A stretch of 64,000 bases of DNA from an uncultured Bacteroidales bacterium (GCA_944323825.1 CALUTY010000012.1:1-64000), one strand, 5' to 3'. Shown: positions 53,746-63,871, counted from the first letter of the stretch. Notes: generated by a model from the sequence alone, not told the origin. A program made the numbers and translations.

Positions 53746-54327
53746 TCATCGGACATCTGCATAATAATCTGTTCCATAGTCAAAAAGCCACTCCGCATCC
53801 TTCAGGCGGCAGTGATGTCTGTCCTTCTCGGAAAGAACCACCCTGCCGGCCGGGATGCGCCAGTCTATCCCGAGATCCGGGTCATCCCAGGCAAGGGCAC
53901 CCTCGCTCTGAGGGGCATAGAAACTGTCGCACTTGTACTGGAACACCACATCGTCGGTCAGGACGGCAAACCCGTGGGCAAACCCGCGCGGGATAAAGAG
54001 CTGCCGGTGGTTTTCCCCGCTCAGCTCCACCGCCACATGTTGTCCGAAAGTCGGGGAACCGCGCCTGATGTCCACTGCGACATCCAGGACAGCACCGCTG
54101 AGCACCCGTACCAGCTTGCTCTGGGCATAAGGAGGTTTCTGGAAATGCAGTCCCCTGAGCACGCCGTATGACGACCTGCTCTCATTGTCCTGCACAAACC
54201 TTACCTTCCTCACCTTTTCATTGAAATCCCTTTCGGACCAGGATTCGAAAAAATATCCCCTTTCATCCCTGAAAAGACGCGGCTCAATGATGACCACATC
54301 TTCAATTTCAGTTCTTATGATTTCCAT
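53746..54327 (-). CDS. rfbC: dTDP-4-dehydrorhamnose 3,5-epimerase
   Basis: A 193-residue cupin enzyme: PRLFRDERGYFFESW, the catalytic-His block RGLHFQKPP, and the second block IPRGFAHGF with YKCDSFYAP match RmlC. It epimerises C3 and C5 of the 4-keto sugar. It starts 3 bases after rfbA, so the two are tightly coupled. Confidence 0.96.
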   Translation of the reverse strand: MEIIRTEIEDVVIIEPRLFRDERGYFFESWSERDFNEKVRKVRFVQDNESRSSYGVLRGLHFQKPPYAQSKLVRVLSGAVLDVAVDIRRGSPTFGQHVAVELSGENHRQLFIPRGFAHGFAVLTDDVVFQYKCDSFYAPQSEGALAWDDPDLGIDWRIPAGRVVLSEKDRHHCRLKDAEWLFDYGTDYYADVR

Positions 54328-54330
54328 GTC

Positions 54331-55236
54331 TCAATCAAGATTTGCCTTTCCGGTGCGTTTCACCTCGTCTATCACTTTCAGCAGATACTGCCCGTACTGG
54401 TTCTTGAGCATCGGAGCCGCTATCTCGCGCATCTTCTCCTCACTTATCCAGCCGTTCCTGTAGGCTATGCCTTCAAGGCAGGCTATCTTCAGCCCCTGCC
54501 TCTTCTCTATCACCTCCACGAAAATCGAGGCATCGGCAAGAGAGTCGTGTGTGCCCGTGTCAAGCCAGGCAAATCCACGCTCCATCGTCTGGACCTTCAG
54601 CTCCCCGTCCTCAAGGAAACGCTGGTTCACAGAAGTTATTTCCAGTTCTCCCCTCGCAGACGGCTTTATGCCCTTTGCTATCTCCACGACCTTGTTCGGG
54701 TAAAAATAAAGTCCGACCACGGCATAGTTGGATTTAGGATGCTCCGGCTTCTCCTCTATGGAAAGGCAGTTGCCGCTGCCGTCAAACTCCGCGACACCGT
54801 AACGCTCCGGATCATCCACCCAATAGCCGAATACAGTGGCCTTGTGCTCATCTTCGGCAGTCCTTACCGCCTCGCTGAGCAGTTCCTTGAGCCCCGCACC
54901 CTGGAAGATGTTGTCCCCCAGAACAAGGCAGACGCTGTCGTCCCCGATGAATTCCTCGCCGATTATGAAAGCCTGGGCAAGGCCGTCAGGACTCGGCTGC
55001 TCGGCATAAGAGATGCTCACCCCGTAGTCGGAGCCATCACCCAGCAGCCTCTTGAAGCCTGGAAGGTCCGCCGGAGTGGAAATCACCAGTATCTCCCGTA
55101 TACCGGCAAGCATAAGCACCGACATGGGATAATACACCATAGGTTTGTCATAGATGGGCAGGAGCTGCTTGCTCACGCCCTTGGTAATAGGATAAAGCCG
55201 GGTACCCGACCCTCCTGCCAGTACAATTCCTTTCAT
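54331..55236 (-). CDS. rfbA: Glucose-1-phosphate thymidylyltransferase
   Basis: A 301-residue nucleotidyltransferase with [26 protein letters not shown] split over the N-terminus, VLGDNIFQG and [19 protein letters not shown]. It makes dTDP-glucose, the first step of dTDP-L-rhamnose synthesis. It is the first gene of the rfbACDB operon and has a very good promoter 28 bases ahead. Confidence 0.96.
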   Translation of the reverse strand: MKGIVLAGGSGTRLYPITKGVSKQLLPIYDKPMVYYPMSVLMLAGIREILVISTPADLPGFKRLLGDGSDYGVSISYAEQPSPDGLAQAFIIGEEFIGDDSVCLVLGDNIFQGAGLKELLSEAVRTAEDEHKATVFGYWVDDPERYGVAEFDGSGNCLSIEEKPEHPKSNYAVVGLYFYPNKVVEIAKGIKPSARGELEITSVNQRFLEDGELKVQTMERGFAWLDTGTHDSLADASIFVEVIEKRQGLKIACLEGIAYRNGWISEEKMREIAAPMLKNQYGQYLLKVIDEVKRTGKANLD

Positions 55237-55263
55237 AACATGAATTTGGTGTCACGTAATTTT

Positions 55264-55294
55264 CAAAATTAGGCATTCTGCGACAATATTCAAA
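55264..55294 (-). promoter_or_regulatory. rfb operon promoter
   Basis: TTTG (55294-55291) and TAATTTTG (55271-55264) on the minus strand are exactly 19 bases apart, an ideal Bacteroidota promoter. Transcription would start near 55257, 21 bases before rfbA. Confidence 0.8.
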
Positions 55295-55317
55295 ATTCCG
55301 GCGCAACATTCAGAGTT

Positions 55318-56271
55318 TCATTTCATCCTGTGCGCCTGCCACCGCAATATCAGATAGACGGCATGAAGAGGAAATATCCTGAGCATTACATGGTTGAGCG
55401 CGCCGTCATGAAAAGACACCGCCAGCCTGCGGGCAAATTCGAGATGCTCCCGTGTCGCCTCAAAAGTATGAGACAGGGCATATCTGCCCAATGCCACCTT
55501 GTACCAGTACACGATTGAAGGCAGCCGCAACTTTCCGGAAGAAGTTCCCGCTATTTCATATATGAGTTCCACCACCTTTCTGAAGGCGTCAATCCCGAAG
55601 TCATATTTTTTCATGAAATCCGGCGGCAAACGGTAGTCATACCCACATTCGGGTATGCATATCACCTTGCCGATATGTCTTATGTATCCGAGCACAAAAT
55701 ATTCATCTTCGAAAATGCTGAAAGACTCTTCGAACCTGTGTCCGGACTCCCTTATGATGTCCAGATTGAAAAGCTTGTTCCATACGAACTGGAGCAGTCT
55801 TTCCCTTAGAAGGGTTTCGAGAAGGACATCGTCATCGGTGAAAATCTCCGTATGCCCGAGAGTATGCGATGCCCATCCTTCAGGTTCAGTCCTGTGGATG
55901 TTGTATCCGCATACCACCAGTCCCGCCTTTCCGGAAACGGACATCATGGAGGAAAGCCAGAAATCCTTGACGCTGTCATCACTGTCGCAGAACGCCACGA
56001 ACTTTCCCGAAGCATTGTCAAGCCCCAGGTTCCTTGCAGCCGACACTCCCCTGTTCGGCTGCGACAGGACACGCACGCGCGGATCTTTCCTTTCATATTC
56101 CCCGCATATCCTCCCGGAAGCATCCGTGCTGCCGTCATTCACCAGAAGAAGTTCAAAATCCCGGAATGACTGGGCGAGGATGCTCTCCACACACCGCTCC
56201 AGTGTCGCCGCCGCATTATACACGGGGACAATCACCGTGACCGAAGGTCTGCTGATTGCATTTCCGTCCAT
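55318..56271 (-). CDS. GT2 family glycosyltransferase
   Basis: A 317-residue glycosyltransferase of family 2 (GT-A fold): TVIVPVYNAAATLERCVESI, LLVNDGSTDASG, NRGVSAARNLGLDNASG and the metal motif FCDSDDSV. The C-terminal half is rich in aromatic and basic residues and may contact membrane or acceptor. It probably adds a sugar to a surface polysaccharide or glycan, in keeping with the rhamnose genes downstream. Donor and acceptor are unknown. Confidence 0.9.
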   Translation of the reverse strand: MDGNAISRPSVTVIVPVYNAAATLERCVESILAQSFRDFELLLVNDGSTDASGRICGEYERKDPRVRVLSQPNRGVSAARNLGLDNASGKFVAFCDSDDSVKDFWLSSMMSVSGKAGLVVCGYNIHRTEPEGWASHTLGHTEIFTDDDVLLETLLRERLLQFVWNKLFNLDIIRESGHRFEESFSIFEDEYFVLGYIRHIGKVICIPECGYDYRLPPDFMKKYDFGIDAFRKVVELIYEIAGTSSGKLRLPSIVYWYKVALGRYALSHTFEATREHLEFARRLAVSFHDGALNHVMLRIFPLHAVYLILRWQAHRMK

Positions 56272-56335
56272 AACTACAATGTTTTATGACCATATTCTTT
56301 TGCAGCCGGCCTCAAGTCCGGCCACACAAATGCAT

Positions 56336-56812
56336 TCACATCAGGCCGGACTGATCCTGTTCCGCATATCCGGTATCCGGAAGCAACCCCGGAGAAACGG
56401 CAGCAGCCACAGCCAGGGCATCGCACCTTTCATTCTCCGGATGGCCCGCATGACCCTTGATCCAATGGAAAGTCACCCTATGCTGCCGGTAAATGGACAG
56501 AAAACGCTGCCACAGATCGGGATTCTTCACCTTGGCAAAGCCCTTTTTCTCCCAGCCTGCAAGCCATCCCTTGTTGACTGCATTCACCACATAGGAAGAA
56601 TCGCTCCACACATGGATCTCGGCATTCTTCCATTTCACTGCCTCGAGCCCGCGGATGACGGCAAGCAGCTCCATCCTGTTGTTGGTGGTGAGGGAATAGC
56701 CTCCGGAAAGCTCCATTTCCCGTCCGGCACATTTCAACACCACGCCATAGCCCCCGGGGCCGGGATTGCCCCTGGAGGAACCGTCAGTGTAGATGAAAAT
56801 CGGAGGTCTCAC
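56336..56812 (-). CDS. rnhA: Ribonuclease HI
   Basis: A 158-residue RNase H with all four acidic positions visible: IYTDGSSRGNPG (Asp), NRMELLAV (Glu), VWSDSSYVV (Asp) and ERCDALA (Asp), plus the KGHAGHPEN His loop. It removes RNA from RNA-DNA hybrids. Its ATG overlaps the pdxA stop by 4 bases (ATGA type), so translation is coupled. Confidence 0.96.
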   Translation of the reverse strand: MRPPIFIYTDGSSRGNPGPGGYGVVLKCAGREMELSGGYSLTTNNRMELLAVIRGLEAVKWKNAEIHVWSDSSYVVNAVNKGWLAGWEKKGFAKVKNPDLWQRFLSIYRQHRVTFHWIKGHAGHPENERCDALAVAAAVSPGLLPDTGYAEQDQSGLM

Positions 56813-57891
56813 TCTATGATCCTGCCTTTGTCCTGACGGACATTCTGCTCAGGCTGTCTCACTTCCATCTTTCCGGCCTGCAGTTCATCGTATGCAACCC
56901 TGTTGTTGTATATGTCGATGGCCGTGTATATTGACGACATCATAGAGCGAGGATCCGCCATGTCCCTGCCGGCCATGTCGTATGCAGTGCCGTGGTCCGG
57001 AGAAGTCCTGACAATAGGAAGCCCTGCGGTATAGTTCACTCCCAGTTCGAACGCCAAGGCCTTGAACGGACTGAGTCCCTGGTCATGATACATCGCCAGT
57101 GTGGCGTCGAAGCGGCTGTAGTTGCCCAGTCCGAAGAACCCGTCAGGAGAATAAGGCCCGAATGCAAGGATGCCTTCCTCATTTGCAGCCTTGACTGCCG
57201 GCAGGATGATGGACTGTTCCTCGTCTCCGAGAAGCCCGCCGTCCCCGCAATGCGGATTCAGTCCGAGCACCGCAATCTTCGGGGCGATGATGCCGAAGTC
57301 CCTCTGCAGGGAAGCCTTCATGATGCGCAGCTTCTTAAGTATCAATTCGGAAGACAACCTCTGAGGCACTTCCTTCAACGGGATATGCCCGGTGACCACA
57401 GCCACCTTCAGCTGGTCGCAGACCATGATCATGAGCCCTTCCTCGACTCCGAACTCATGTTCCAGATATTCAGTATGTCCCGTATATCCGAACCCTTCGC
57501 TCACCATTGCCCGCTTGTTGATCGGCGCCGTCACCAGCACGTCGATATATCCGTTGCGGATATCGTCCACAGCGCATTTAAGGGCAGTCATCGCCGACTT
57601 CGCAGATTCCGGCGTAGGCTGTCCCGGCTCGACGAATACATTGTCCGGCAGACAGTTGACAATATTCACCCGTTTCTGGTGCACATCCTTTGCGGAAGTG
57701 ATGACATTAGTGTTTATCTGTTCGATATTGTGTATCTGTTTCCGGTAGAATCCGAACACCTTTGAAGACCCGTAGATGACCGGAGTGCAGATGTCCAGCA
57801 TACGCTCATCTGCCAAAGCCTTGATGATGACCTCGTATCCGATTCCGTTCCCGTCTCCCTGGGTTATCCCCACGACCAATTTCTTTGCCAT
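56809..57891 (-). CDS. pdxA: 4-hydroxythreonine-4-phosphate dehydrogenase
   Basis: A 360-residue PdxA. GITQGDGNGIGYEV at the start, TGHTEYLE with a metal His, GLNPHCGDGG and YHDQGLSPFKAL with the remaining metal ligands all match. It is the NAD-dependent step of pyridoxal-5'-phosphate synthesis by the DXP-dependent route. Divergent from recG with only 70 bases between starts. Confidence 0.95.
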   Translation of the reverse strand: MAKKLVVGITQGDGNGIGYEVIIKALADERMLDICTPVIYGSSKVFGFYRKQIHNIEQINTNVITSAKDVHQKRVNIVNCLPDNVFVEPGQPTPESAKSAMTALKCAVDDIRNGYIDVLVTAPINKRAMVSEGFGYTGHTEYLEHEFGVEEGLMIMVCDQLKVAVVTGHIPLKEVPQRLSSELILKKLRIMKASLQRDFGIIAPKIAVLGLNPHCGDGGLLGDEEQSIILPAVKAANEEGILAFGPYSPDGFFGLGNYSRFDATLAMYHDQGLSPFKALAFELGVNYTAGLPIVRTSPDHGTAYDMAGRDMADPRSMMSSIYTAIDIYNNRVAYDELQAGKMEVRQPEQNVRQDKGRIIE

Positions 57892-57912
57892 ATATTTTTA
57901 ACTTTTAATCTG

Positions 57913-57953
57913 CAAAAATAGCAAATTTTATAAAGAAATTCTTCCTATTTTTG
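57913..57953. promoter_or_regulatory. Divergent pdxA/recG promoters
   Basis: CAAAAATA (57913-57920; TATTTTTG on the minus strand) serves pdxA and TATTTTTG (57946-57953) serves recG. They are mirror images, 25 bases apart, so two polymerases could not easily bind together. Transcription of recG would start near 57960, almost at its ATG (57962). Confidence 0.6.
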
Positions 57954-57961
57954 CATACATC

Positions 57962-60271
57962 ATGGGAAAAAGCGCAACTGACACGGAAATAAAATATCTG
58001 CCGGGGGTGGGGCCGAGAAGGGCAGAACTGCTGCACAGGGAACTGGGAGTGGACACTTTCGGGGACCTGATACGGCTGTATCCATTCAGGTACATAGACA
58101 GGAGCACGATAATCCCGATATCGGCCATAGTGCCGGACATGGCCTATGTGCAGATCCGTGCAAGGGTGACGGCCAGGGAGCTGTTCGGGCCTGCGGGACC
58201 GGTGTCGTTGGATTATCCGCAGGTCGGCTTGACTCAGGACGGGGCGCAACAGACGGACAGCACGGGGACGAAGGCCGGTGAACTGCATACGGGAATGAAG
58301 ACGGACGGTGCGGCAGGGGCGCAGCAGCTGAAATTCAACACTATAAAAAGGATGTCGGTGCTCGTGGCGGATGCCGGCGGGCAGATGGAGCTGGTATTTT
58401 TCAAAGGGATAAAATGGATGTATGAAAAGCTTGTCCCGGGAAAGGAATTCATATTTTTCGGCAAGCCTTCATATTTCAAGGGAAGGGTGAACATGGTCCA
58501 TCCCGAGGTGGACGAAGTGCCGCAGACATCGGACACACCAAAATCCGCCGGCTCCGGAAAAGCAGTGGGGGAAACAGTGTACGGATTCATCACGGCGGGG
58601 AGCATGACCGGCATATACACCAGCACTGAAAAGCTGAAAAACGGAGGCATAACAGCCAAGGCCATGAACAAGATGCAGGCGGCAGCCCTCAACGCATGCC
58701 TCCCCGACATAAGGGAATCCCTCCCTGAATACATCCTGAAAGAAAAGGGGCTTGTCCCCATACATTTCGCATTGCGGAACATCCATTTCCCGAAGGACCA
58801 GGACGCATTGGCGAAAGCCAGATACAGGCTGAAATTCGAGGAGCTCTTCTATCTCCAGCTATCTCTGCTGAAGCAGAAATACATCCGCAGCAGAGGTGAG
58901 CACGGCATATTGATGCCGAAGGTGGGCGAGCCGTTCAACCTGTGCTACAATTCCCTCCCCTTCCCGCTCACCGGGGCACAGAAGAGGGTGATAACGGAAA
59001 TCCGGAACGACATGAAGAGCGGCCATCAGATGAACCGGCTGCTCCAGGGGGATGTGGGCAGCGGAAAGACAATGGTGGCCGTGCTCACCGCACTGATAGC
59101 CATCGGGAACGGATACCAGGCCTGCATCATGGCCCCGACGGAAGTCCTTGCACAGCAGCATTACAAGAACATTTCAAAATATCTCGGCCAGACAGGAGTG
59201 AAGGTGGCCCTGCTCACCGGCAGCAGCAGGACGGCTGAACGCAGGGAAATCCATGCCGGGCTGGAAGACGGCTCCATCGGCATCATAGTGGGCACCCATG
59301 CGCTTCTGGAGGACAATGTGGTCTTCAGCAACCTCGGGCTTGCAGTCATAGACGAACAGCACCGTTTCGGGGTGGAACAGAGGTCGAAGCTTTGGAGAAA
59401 GTCTTCCTGCGGACTGCCGCCGCATGTGCTCGTGATGACAGCAACACCTATCCCGAGGACACTTGCCATGACCCTGTACGGGGACCTCGATGTTTCTGTG
59501 ATAGATGAACTGCCTCCGGGCAGGAAACCGGTGCTGACAATGCACGCCACAGAAGGGAGGAGGCCGGCCCTTTTCAAGTTCATGAAAGACCAGATAGCCC
59601 TCGGAAGACAGATATTCGTGGTCTACCCTCTCATTTTTGAAAGCGAGAAGATGGACTACAAGAACCTTGAAAACGGCTATGAACAGATTGTCCAGGCATT
59701 CCCCTTCCCGCCCTACAGGACGGCCATAGTGCACGGGCAGCAGAGCAACGAGGACAAGAAATTCAACATGGACGCATTTGCCGCAGGCAGGGCAGACATC
59801 CTTGTCGCGACATCGGTGATAGAAGTGGGCGTGGATGTGCCGAATGCCTCGGTCATGGTCATCGAAAGTGCGGAAAGATTCGGTCTGAGCCAGCTCCACC
59901 AGCTCCGTGGACGGGTGGGAAGAGGTTCGGAAAAGTCATACTGCGTCCTCATGACAGGGCATAAGCTCAGCAAAGAGTCGCAGCACAGGATAGAACTGAT
60001 GTGCGCCACGGAAAACGGATTCGAACTCGCCGAGGAAGACATGAAGATGCGCGGTCCGGGAGACCTTGAAGGCACCCAGCAGAGCGGGCTTCCGGTAAGC
60101 CTCAACATAGCCTCGCTCGCAAAGGACGGGCTGATACTCAACGATGCAAGACAGTGCGCCGAATCCGTGCTTGCCGCCGACCCGACACTGTCATCGGACC
60201 GGAACGCCATACTGAGGTCCGAACTGAAAAAGGAGAAATACCAGATACGGGACTACAGCAAAATCAGCTGA
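57962..60271 (+). CDS. recG: ATP-dependent DNA helicase RecG
   Basis: A 769-residue branch-migration helicase. The wedge/OB domain occupies ~50-270; helicase motifs follow: LLQGDVGSGKTMV (Walker A), VIDEQHRFGVEQR (DEQH box), TATPIPRTLAM, ATSVIEVGVDVPNA and QLRGRVGRG. The C-terminus has the GPGDLEGTQQSGLP block typical of RecG. It remodels stalled replication forks. It is about 70 residues longer than the usual ~700, because of a Gly/Ala/Thr-rich insertion around residues 85-120 in the wedge domain. Confidence 0.97.
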   Translation: MGKSATDTEIKYLPGVGPRRAELLHRELGVDTFGDLIRLYPFRYIDRSTIIPISAIVPDMAYVQIRARVTARELFGPAGPVSLDYPQVGLTQDGAQQTDSTGTKAGELHTGMKTDGAAGAQQLKFNTIKRMSVLVADAGGQMELVFFKGIKWMYEKLVPGKEFIFFGKPSYFKGRVNMVHPEVDEVPQTSDTPKSAGSGKAVGETVYGFITAGSMTGIYTSTEKLKNGGITAKAMNKMQAAALNACLPDIRESLPEYILKEKGLVPIHFALRNIHFPKDQDALAKARYRLKFEELFYLQLSLLKQKYIRSRGEHGILMPKVGEPFNLCYNSLPFPLTGAQKRVITEIRNDMKSGHQMNRLLQGDVGSGKTMVAVLTALIAIGNGYQACIMAPTEVLAQQHYKNISKYLGQTGVKVALLTGSSRTAERREIHAGLEDGSIGIIVGTHALLEDNVVFSNLGLAVIDEQHRFGVEQRSKLWRKSSCGLPPHVLVMTATPIPRTLAMTLYGDLDVSVIDELPPGRKPVLTMHATEGRRPALFKFMKDQIALGRQIFVVYPLIFESEKMDYKNLENGYEQIVQAFPFPPYRTAIVHGQQSNEDKKFNMDAFAAGRADILVATSVIEVGVDVPNASVMVIESAERFGLSQLHQLRGRVGRGSEKSYCVLMTGHKLSKESQHRIELMCATENGFELAEEDMKMRGPGDLEGTQQSGLPVSLNIASLAKDGLILNDARQCAESVLAADPTLSSDRNAILRSELKKEKYQIRDYSKIS

Positions 60272-60277
60272 AAAACA

Positions 60278-61186
60278 ATGGTAACAGAACTTCTTCAGAA
60301 ATACATCTGGCTGATCCAGACATTCATCCGGGCGGGACAGAGAGGCCTTGACCTCAAGGAACTTTCCGTCCGCTGGGAAAACCGTTTCGGCTCCCCGTAC
60401 GCCAGAAGGTCATTCAACAACCACAGGGAAGCCATCGAGGAGATATTCAACATAAGAATCGAATGTGACAGGAGCACGAAGAAATATTTCATCCGCTACT
60501 CTGATGATGTATCGGACGAAAATGCCGCATCCGCATGGCTGGTCAACACATTTACTGTCAACAACATGCTCTCATTGGGCAAGGAACGGCTTTCGGGACG
60601 GGTTTCGGTGGAGGACATACCTTCAGGGCACAAATATCTCGCGGAAGTCATGGATGCCATGCTTGAAAACAGGGAGATAGTGATAGGCTACCGCAAATAC
60701 ACCGGAAGCGACATTTCAGAATACACACTGCGGCCATACGCCGTGAAAGAAAATCTGCGCAGATGGTACATCGTGGCATTCTGCATTGAAAGACAGCAGC
60801 TGAGGGTCTACGGGATGGACAGGATAACGGAGATGAAATCCACTGAAAACCGTTTCAGCATGCCCCATGGCTTCGATGTGGACGCTCTTTTCGCCACAAG
60901 CTTCGGCGTATACCTGCCGTCGGGAAAGCCGGAAGAAATCATATTCAGGACATCCGGCAAGGAAGCAAGATACATCAGTGACCTGCCGCTTCACAGGAGT
61001 CAGAAAATCATTTCTTCGGACGGGGATTCCGTGACATTTTCTATATTTGCCTGTCCTGACGAAAGTCTTGTCATGGAACTGTTCAGGCTCAGTCCGAGGA
61101 TAGAAGTGCTGTCGCCAGAAGTCATCAGACAGGAAATTGCCCGCAGGGCAGCCGGCACACTTGAAATATATGCAAAACAGAAATAA
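60278..61186 (+). CDS. WYL-domain transcriptional regulator
   Basis: A 302-residue regulator. Residues ~1-75 form a DeoR-like winged helix (LKELSVRWENRFGSPYARRSFNNHREAIEEIF), ~120-210 the WYL domain (YTLRPYAVKENLRRWYIVAFC, LRVYGMDRITEMK) and ~220-300 the WCX-like C-terminal part. WYL domains sense ligands such as nucleotides or nucleic acid in many systems, including DNA damage and defence loci. It follows recG by 6 bases and precedes an S9 peptidase by 1 base, so the three genes are probably cotranscribed. Confidence 0.92.
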   Translation: MVTELLQKYIWLIQTFIRAGQRGLDLKELSVRWENRFGSPYARRSFNNHREAIEEIFNIRIECDRSTKKYFIRYSDDVSDENAASAWLVNTFTVNNMLSLGKERLSGRVSVEDIPSGHKYLAEVMDAMLENREIVIGYRKYTGSDISEYTLRPYAVKENLRRWYIVAFCIERQQLRVYGMDRITEMKSTENRFSMPHGFDVDALFATSFGVYLPSGKPEEIIFRTSGKEARYISDLPLHRSQKIISSDGDSVTFSIFACPDESLVMELFRLSPRIEVLSPEVIRQEIARRAAGTLEIYAKQK

Positions 61187-61187
61187 A

Positions 61188-63692
61188 ATGAAAAACAAGA
61201 AAAAGGCAGCATCGGGAGCAGGGGCAATCATACTTCTGCTCATAATCATCCTTGCAGTCATTGATGTAATGACAGGGTTTACAGAAAAAGGCATCGACAA
61301 CATGAAAAATGAAAAGAAAACGAAAAGTGAATACATCGGGAAACCGGAAATCAATGTGAAAGACAGGGCAATGACCCCTGACGTGCTTCTTTCCTTCGGC
61401 AGGCTTTCCGACCCGCAGGTATCACCTGACGGGAAATGGATATTATATGGAGTGTCATACACCTCAATAAAGGAAAACAGGTCATGCACCAACCTCTATA
61501 TCTGCAATGCCGACGGCAGCGGAAGGCAGCAGCTGACCCGTTCCGGGAAAAGCTTCAGCAACGCAAGGTGGAGCAATGACGGGAAGCACATAATGTACCT
61601 GCAGGACGGGCAGATATGGACTGCATCCATCAAAGGAAAGCCGGGTGCATTCAGGCTCGGCAAAGCCGTAAAGGTAAGTGACATCCCTGCCGGAATCAGC
61701 GAATTCAAGCTGTCCCCGGACCAGAGCAAGGTGATGTATGTGAGCACTGTGCAGAGCGCCCAGAAAAAGCCGTCCGACCTTTATCCTGACATTGACAAAT
61801 CGTCCGCAATCTCAGCCGATGACCTGATGTACAGGCATTGGGACCACTGGGTGCAGGACATACCTCATACCTTCATCTCCGAAGCGGCATTCGGCAAGGC
61901 CGGGGAAGGCTGTGTGACAAAGGAATCATCCGTGGACATCCTGGCCGGGGAAAAGGAAATATACGAGCTTCCGACAGAGCCTTTCGGCGGCATCGGGCAG
62001 ATCGACTGGAGCCCTGACGGAAAATACATAGCCTATTCATGCCGGAAGCTCACCGGAAAAAAATACGCATTTTCCACCAACACGGAAATCTATCTCTATG
62101 AAGTGGCCACCGGAAAGACTTCCGTCATAGACATGAAAGGCGGATATGACACCGACCCCGTATGGTCACCGGACGGGACCAGGCTCTGCTGGGTGAGCAT
62201 GGAAAGGGACGGCTATGAGGCCGACAGACAGAGGCTTATGGTGGCGGACATCACCAAGTCCGTCGGGAGCAATGGCATGGCAGCCGACGGTTCAGCGGCT
62301 TCTGTAGGGGATGCCGGAATCACCGCCACAAATGTACGGGAACTGACCAGCGGATTCAAATACAATGTCGCAGGACCGGTATGGAGCCCCGACTCCAGAT
62401 ATATCTATTTCAACTCCCTTGCGGAGGGAATCCAGGGCATTTTCAGGGCTGATGTGACAGGCGCTTCCGCCGAAGATATGGCCATTATAGAAAGGATAAC
62501 CGGCGAAGACCTCTGGTACGACTTCGGCTCGCCGTTCCATATATCAGACACCACCCTGCTCACCACATGGTGCAGCATGAATTTCCCGGACGAGATAGTG
62601 GCAATCACCATCGGCGAATCCTCAGCACAATCCTCTACAGGCGCTCCTGCAGAAAGCCGGGACATGGACCTCCGGGGACAGGCACCTGTCATGTACGGAG
62701 ACGCCGAGGCGAGCACCCCGCTGAAAGGCACCTGCCCTGTAATCAGCACACCTGTCACATACCGCGCTGTAACTTCCGAAAACAAGGATATCCTTGCATC
62801 CCTTGACGAACCGTTGACAGAAGCACGCCACATCAGGACCGTCGACGGCAAGGACATGCTCACTTGGGTCATATATCCTTCAAACTTTGATGCAACAAAG
62901 AAATACCCGTCCATTCTCATCTGCCTCGGCGGTCCGCAGAGTTCACTGAGCCAGGGATGGTCATACAGATGGAACTACAGGCTCATGGCCGACCAGGGCT
63001 ATGTCGTCGTGCTCCCGAACAGGCGCGGCACCACCGCCTTCGGCCAGGAATGGACCGAACAGATCTCCGGTGACTACAGCGGACTGAACATCCAGGACTA
63101 CCTGTCAGCAGCCCGAGCCGTCAAATCTGAACCGTACATCGGCAAAATGGCAGCCTGCGGAGCCAGCTACGGAGGCTATTCCGTCTACTATCTGGCAGGC
63201 GTTCATCAGAACACCTTCGATGCCTTCATCGCCCACGCCGGCATCTTCAATGAAGAGCACATGTACATGACCACCGAAGAAATGTGGTTCGCCAACTGGG
63301 ACAACGGCGGTCTTCATGAATACGAAGCCGATCCGCTTGCCGGTACACCGGACAGCCCTGTCGGCCCGAAAGGTGACGGCGAAACCTTCGGCGGCATCCG
63401 TCAGGGCGGCTCTCCATGGAGCAATGCACCGAAAGCCGTAAGGCATTATGCCAACTCACCGCACAAGCTAGTCACCGCCTGGGACACCCCTATCCTCGTC
63501 ACCCACGGCGGCATGGACTTCCGTGTCCCCGTCGATGAAGGCATGGCCGCCTACAACGCCGCCCAGCTCATGGGCGTCCCGTCCCGCCTCATCATCTTCC
63601 CCGACGAGAACCACTGGATTCTCAAGCCCCAGAACGCCCTCTACTGGCACCGCGAATACTTCCGCTGGCTCGACCGCTGGTGCAAGGAATAG
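61188..63692 (+). CDS. S9 family prolyl oligopeptidase / dipeptidyl peptidase-like
   Basis: About 834 residues from the ATG at 61188 (MKNKKKAASGAG), just after the WYL stop; the frame upstream overlaps that gene. An N-terminal hydrophobic helix (~13-31) acts as signal or anchor. Residues ~60-500 are TolB/WD-like propeller blades (SPDGKWILYGV, SPDGKYIAYSC). The C-terminal alpha/beta hydrolase holds the triad Ser660 (GASYGGY), Asp777 (THGGMDFRVP) and His809 (ENHW). It is expected in the periplasm cutting peptides near proline or acylated ends. Exact specificity is unknown. Confidence 0.92.
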   Translation: MKNKKKAASGAGAIILLLIIILAVIDVMTGFTEKGIDNMKNEKKTKSEYIGKPEINVKDRAMTPDVLLSFGRLSDPQVSPDGKWILYGVSYTSIKENRSCTNLYICNADGSGRQQLTRSGKSFSNARWSNDGKHIMYLQDGQIWTASIKGKPGAFRLGKAVKVSDIPAGISEFKLSPDQSKVMYVSTVQSAQKKPSDLYPDIDKSSAISADDLMYRHWDHWVQDIPHTFISEAAFGKAGEGCVTKESSVDILAGEKEIYELPTEPFGGIGQIDWSPDGKYIAYSCRKLTGKKYAFSTNTEIYLYEVATGKTSVIDMKGGYDTDPVWSPDGTRLCWVSMERDGYEADRQRLMVADITKSVGSNGMAADGSAASVGDAGITATNVRELTSGFKYNVAGPVWSPDSRYIYFNSLAEGIQGIFRADVTGASAEDMAIIERITGEDLWYDFGSPFHISDTTLLTTWCSMNFPDEIVAITIGESSAQSSTGAPAESRDMDLRGQAPVMYGDAEASTPLKGTCPVISTPVTYRAVTSENKDILASLDEPLTEARHIRTVDGKDMLTWVIYPSNFDATKKYPSILICLGGPQSSLSQGWSYRWNYRLMADQGYVVVLPNRRGTTAFGQEWTEQISGDYSGLNIQDYLSAARAVKSEPYIGKMAACGASYGGYSVYYLAGVHQNTFDAFIAHAGIFNEEHMYMTTEEMWFANWDNGGLHEYEADPLAGTPDSPVGPKGDGETFGGIRQGGSPWSNAPKAVRHYANSPHKLVTAWDTPILVTHGGMDFRVPVDEGMAAYNAAQLMGVPSRLIIFPDENHWILKPQNALYWHREYFRWLDRWCKE

Positions 63693-63698
63693 GAGGCC

Positions 63699-63758
63699 GG
63701 CGCAAAAAATTGGACTCTGGCACAAAGATTAAGGCTTTGGCGCAAAGATCTCATGACG
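63699..63758. repeat. Three imperfect 20-bp tandem repeats
   Basis: Units starting at 63699, 63719 and 63739 share GGCRCAAARATT-like beginnings with a 20-base period, just after the S9 stop. They run into the hairpin that follows. Their function is unknown. Confidence 0.4.
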
Positions 63759-63793
63759 ACGGTTTCCGAAACAGCCATTTCGGAAACCGTCGT
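63756..63793. terminator. Long perfect hairpin
   Basis: ACGACGGTTTCCGAAA (63756-63771) and TTTCGGAAACCGTCGT (63778-63793) make a 16-bp perfect stem with a 6-base loop. It lies between the rightward S9 gene and a leftward gene at the edge, so it may terminate both; a classical T-run is missing. Confidence 0.65.
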
Positions 63794-63871
63794 TTCGGAA
63801 ATATGGATATGGTAAAAATCATTGCAGACATGGACTGGAAACAGTATCCGGTTCCCAGACCGATGTTTATA

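Noticed and set aside
56303..56323. GC-rich hairpin between rnhA and the GT2 gene
   Set aside because: Only a 5-bp stem within GGCC-rich sequence and no T-run; not strong enough to call a terminator.
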